DNA of 28,672 nucleotides, taken from Spirogloea muscicola. Its lineage: Eukaryota > Streptophyta > Zygnematophyceae > Spirogloeales > Spirogloeaceae. A program made the translations under genes and the position numbers. The stretch spans positions 224,262 to 252,933 of the forward strand of contig WELB01000115.1 of NCBI GenBank assembly GCA_009602725.1. Direction: 5' to 3'. Of the stretch, positions 26,801-28,672 are shown piece by piece (position 1 is the stretch's first letter; each line of letters begins with the position of its first letter). The notes below the pieces were generated by a model. That model saw nothing but the letters and a program-made list of their open reading frames with translations, was not told the origin of the DNA and made no database searches.

Positions 26801-28651
26801 TCGAAGCTCTATGGATGTGTTACTGCTGATCTCTGTAAGCTGGCTGCAGACTATTCAACTTTCTCAGCAAAGACAAGACACTAGAGCTCTCACTAGCATT
26901 GAACTGAAACCCTTGCAATCACAGCAATCTAGGCTTATTGGCTTGGCCAATGCTGGGGTGCACATGTGCTACAGAAAGGAGGTGGCTCACCTTCTTCAGG
27001 TCCAGAGGTGATCCGGAAGAGGATGCAAGGACTGAGGCTGCAGCTCGCAGTTGCTCTGCAGCTTTCTGTTGCTGTTGTAAAAAGACAACATGCGACAGGG
27101 TTGTCAGAGTGCATGTGACATGCAGTGAAGTACCTTCCTTCTGAAACTGGAGAAGACCTGACAAAATCTCTTCTATGCAGAGTCCTCGATAAGTTCCTCC
27201 ATGGGAAGCTGGCCTCAGTGAAGAGTCCTGACTTGAAGAACTTGCTAGATTGGACACCTAACCCTGACAATATTGAGTTGAACCTCCCAGTTTGGTGTGC
27301 TCATTCACATTCGACTATGCCTACGTTCTCTGGTTCTTGTAAGACCCTTCATGCTTGGTTCCTTGTGCAAGGGGCTGGTTAGAATCAGACTAGCAGGCTT
27401 GAGATTCATGTACATGATGTCACACCACACCACCCCATACACCACACGACATGGAGCAATCATCACAAGCGTGCACAACCACAATGCAAACATGGAAGGA
27501 CTGCATCAAGTAGCAACATTGACTTTGTTGTGCACAGAGCTTGGTCAACATTCACTCAGTATTCTCCCTCTCACTTCTCCCTCTCACTAAGCCATTTTTG
27601 CTACCTGAATTGATCTCATAACACCAACCTCTCCTTTACCAGCCACACCTGAGCTGGACTGCTTCCAAACCCATGCTCTTAAGCCCATGCCATGAATCTA
27701 AATACCAGCAATATACTGTCTGCATGCATGCCCTCCTACGAGGCAGGCTAACCTCACGCTCTGTGATAGATGAAAGCACAGCACCTGCAGCTCTATCACC
27801 TAGAGGCCTACCTAGCAACTAGGGAAGCACCAACCTCCTCTAGGCGTGACTCCTGGAGCTGCGCTAGGAGGTGGTCAATGTCGGCAAACACAGTCTCCTT
27901 TGGCCGATTGCCATCCACCTGGAGAGGACAATCATTGAGAGCTGTATTTGTACAACATATATTCGATTCATTGATAGCTTGATAGAGTACTGAAAGCTTT
28001 TATGGAGCATCCTGACTCCAGTCAGCTGACTTTACCTTCTGTGTACAAGATTGATATGAAGACAAGACTGCATCCACATTCTCTCGGTGCGTTTTTAGCC
28101 TGTTGCGGACCTGAGCATCGAAACGATCAGTGGCAGTCAGCCTGTTGCAAACCTGAGCATCGAAACAATCAGTGACAGGATCAGCAGTGCTAGGAGGACA
28201 GGAGGACAGCATTTGTCAAAAGGACACTGGATGGAATATGAGCGAGTGTTGTAGTAGCAATGCAGTCCTCCTAACGCCGTAACCTATGTCTTCAGTGCAC
28301 AGAGGTGCATGCCTATGAGTGCTGGGCTTGGTCTTCAGCCGCTCTAGCAGGGATTCAAGAGCTAAGGGTTTAGGAAATGCTCTATTGGGACAATCTTAAG
28401 GCTCTCCAATCAAGAAGCAAGGTGATGATCAAGTATAGGCATATGCAGAGAGGTTGACATGGTCAGTGTGCTTCTCAGCCTGTGGGAGAGTATGTGCGGC
28501 TGACCTTGTCCTCAGTGTCGTCGCTGCGTTGCGTCAGCCGCGCTGCCACCTCTGGGGACTCCGGCGGCTCATATGTTAGGTGATAAATCTTGCCCGTCAC
28601 GGGATCCATCCGCCGGCCTGCAACCCTGTCCACAAGAATATCCTCTGGAAC
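23888..28651 (-). CDS. Chloroplast adenylate kinase fused to DUF1995 (AMK5-like), 5' part outside window
   Basis: Thirteen minus-strand exons with consistent phases: 28651-28505, 28110-28036, 27918-27835, 27071-26991, 26544-26416, 26267-26232, 26060-25980, 25827-25686, 25462-25383, 25207-25142, 24911-24882, 24684-24575, 24257-23888. They give 476 residues. The first exons are the end of an adenylate kinase ([48 protein letters not shown]), i.e. the lid and C-terminal helices that handle ATP + AMP = 2 ADP. Next come [94 protein letters not shown] and [18 protein letters not shown]. These follow the DUF1995 half of Arabidopsis AMK5 block by block. AMK5 is a plastid protein; the transit peptide would be off the right edge. 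The last exon matches as far as DSFSGRDR, and then an unconserved tail of about 65 residues runs to the stop, where a further intron cannot be excluded. Confidence 0.9.
25860..25882. repeat. Pentanucleotide repeat (GTGCA)n
   Basis: About four GTGCA units lie in the intron just upstream of the exon that starts at 25827 on the minus strand. A simple repeat with no assigned role. Confidence 0.7.
28083..28170. repeat. 42-bp tandem duplication spanning a splice acceptor of the AMK5-like gene
   Basis: Two adjacent units share CCTGAGCATCGAAAC and GCCTGTTGC with only a few differences. On the gene strand each contains TTTCGATGCTCAG followed by GT..GCAACAGGCT, so the acceptor at 28111 has a second copy 42 nt upstream (exon would begin at 28152). 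The extra 14 codons are open and in frame ([14 protein letters not shown]). Confidence 0.8.
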
Positions 28652-28672
28652 CTGCGCACGGGGAAGGGGGGG

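Overview
This window is eukaryotic nuclear DNA, most likely from a green alga (Chlorophyta). The genes are split by many short GT-AG introns with exact phase agreement. They encode plant-lineage proteins: a SPIKE1-type DOCK exchange factor and a chloroplast adenylate kinase fused to DUF1995. A CCCTAAA-type telomere-like tract is also present. No bacterial operon, CRISPR array or tRNA was seen. All exon models were built by eye from splice sites, phase and remembered family sequences; none has been checked against transcripts.

Layout. 1-3530 is a repeat-rich zone. It holds minus-strand fragments of a reverse transcriptase retroelement (RT thumb region at 1-628; C-terminal nuclease-like module at 1690-2450; shorter tail pieces at 1040-1145 and 3262-3345). 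Many copies of a short non-autonomous repeat with a conserved GGGCTGG/CCAGCCC hairpin are inserted among them, including a long fold-back at 636-955. 3531-4230 is a GC-rich, G-run-rich likely promoter. 4231-13191 (+) is a gene of about 22 exons that joins an N-terminal universal stress protein (USP) domain to the C-terminal half of a SPIKE1-like DOCK guanine-nucleotide exchange factor. 13192-15720 has only weak open frames and a degenerate repeat. 15721-16321 (-) is ribosomal protein eS25, with its start lost in an 846-base N gap (16380-17225). 17226-18696 holds more repeats. 18697-19953 (-) is an RRP7-like ribosome-biogenesis factor. 21099-21871 (-) is a CKS cyclin-dependent kinase subunit. 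22020-22340 is a GC-rich block of unknown nature, followed by a near full-length repeat. 23888-28651 (-) is the 3' part of a chloroplast adenylate kinase-DUF1995 gene (AMK5-like) that runs off the right edge.

The genes are unrelated housekeeping functions: translation and ribosome assembly (eS25, RRP7), cell cycle (CKS), plastid nucleotide metabolism (AMK5), and Rho/ROP-type signalling (DOCK). The most unusual item is the USP-DOCK fusion, in which the USP domain occupies the place of the usual N-terminal region with the DHR1/C2 domain. Next is the association of the hairpin repeats with retroelement fragments, including insertions at the same junction in two paralogous fragments. In AMK5, a 42-bp tandem duplication has copied a splice acceptor in frame.
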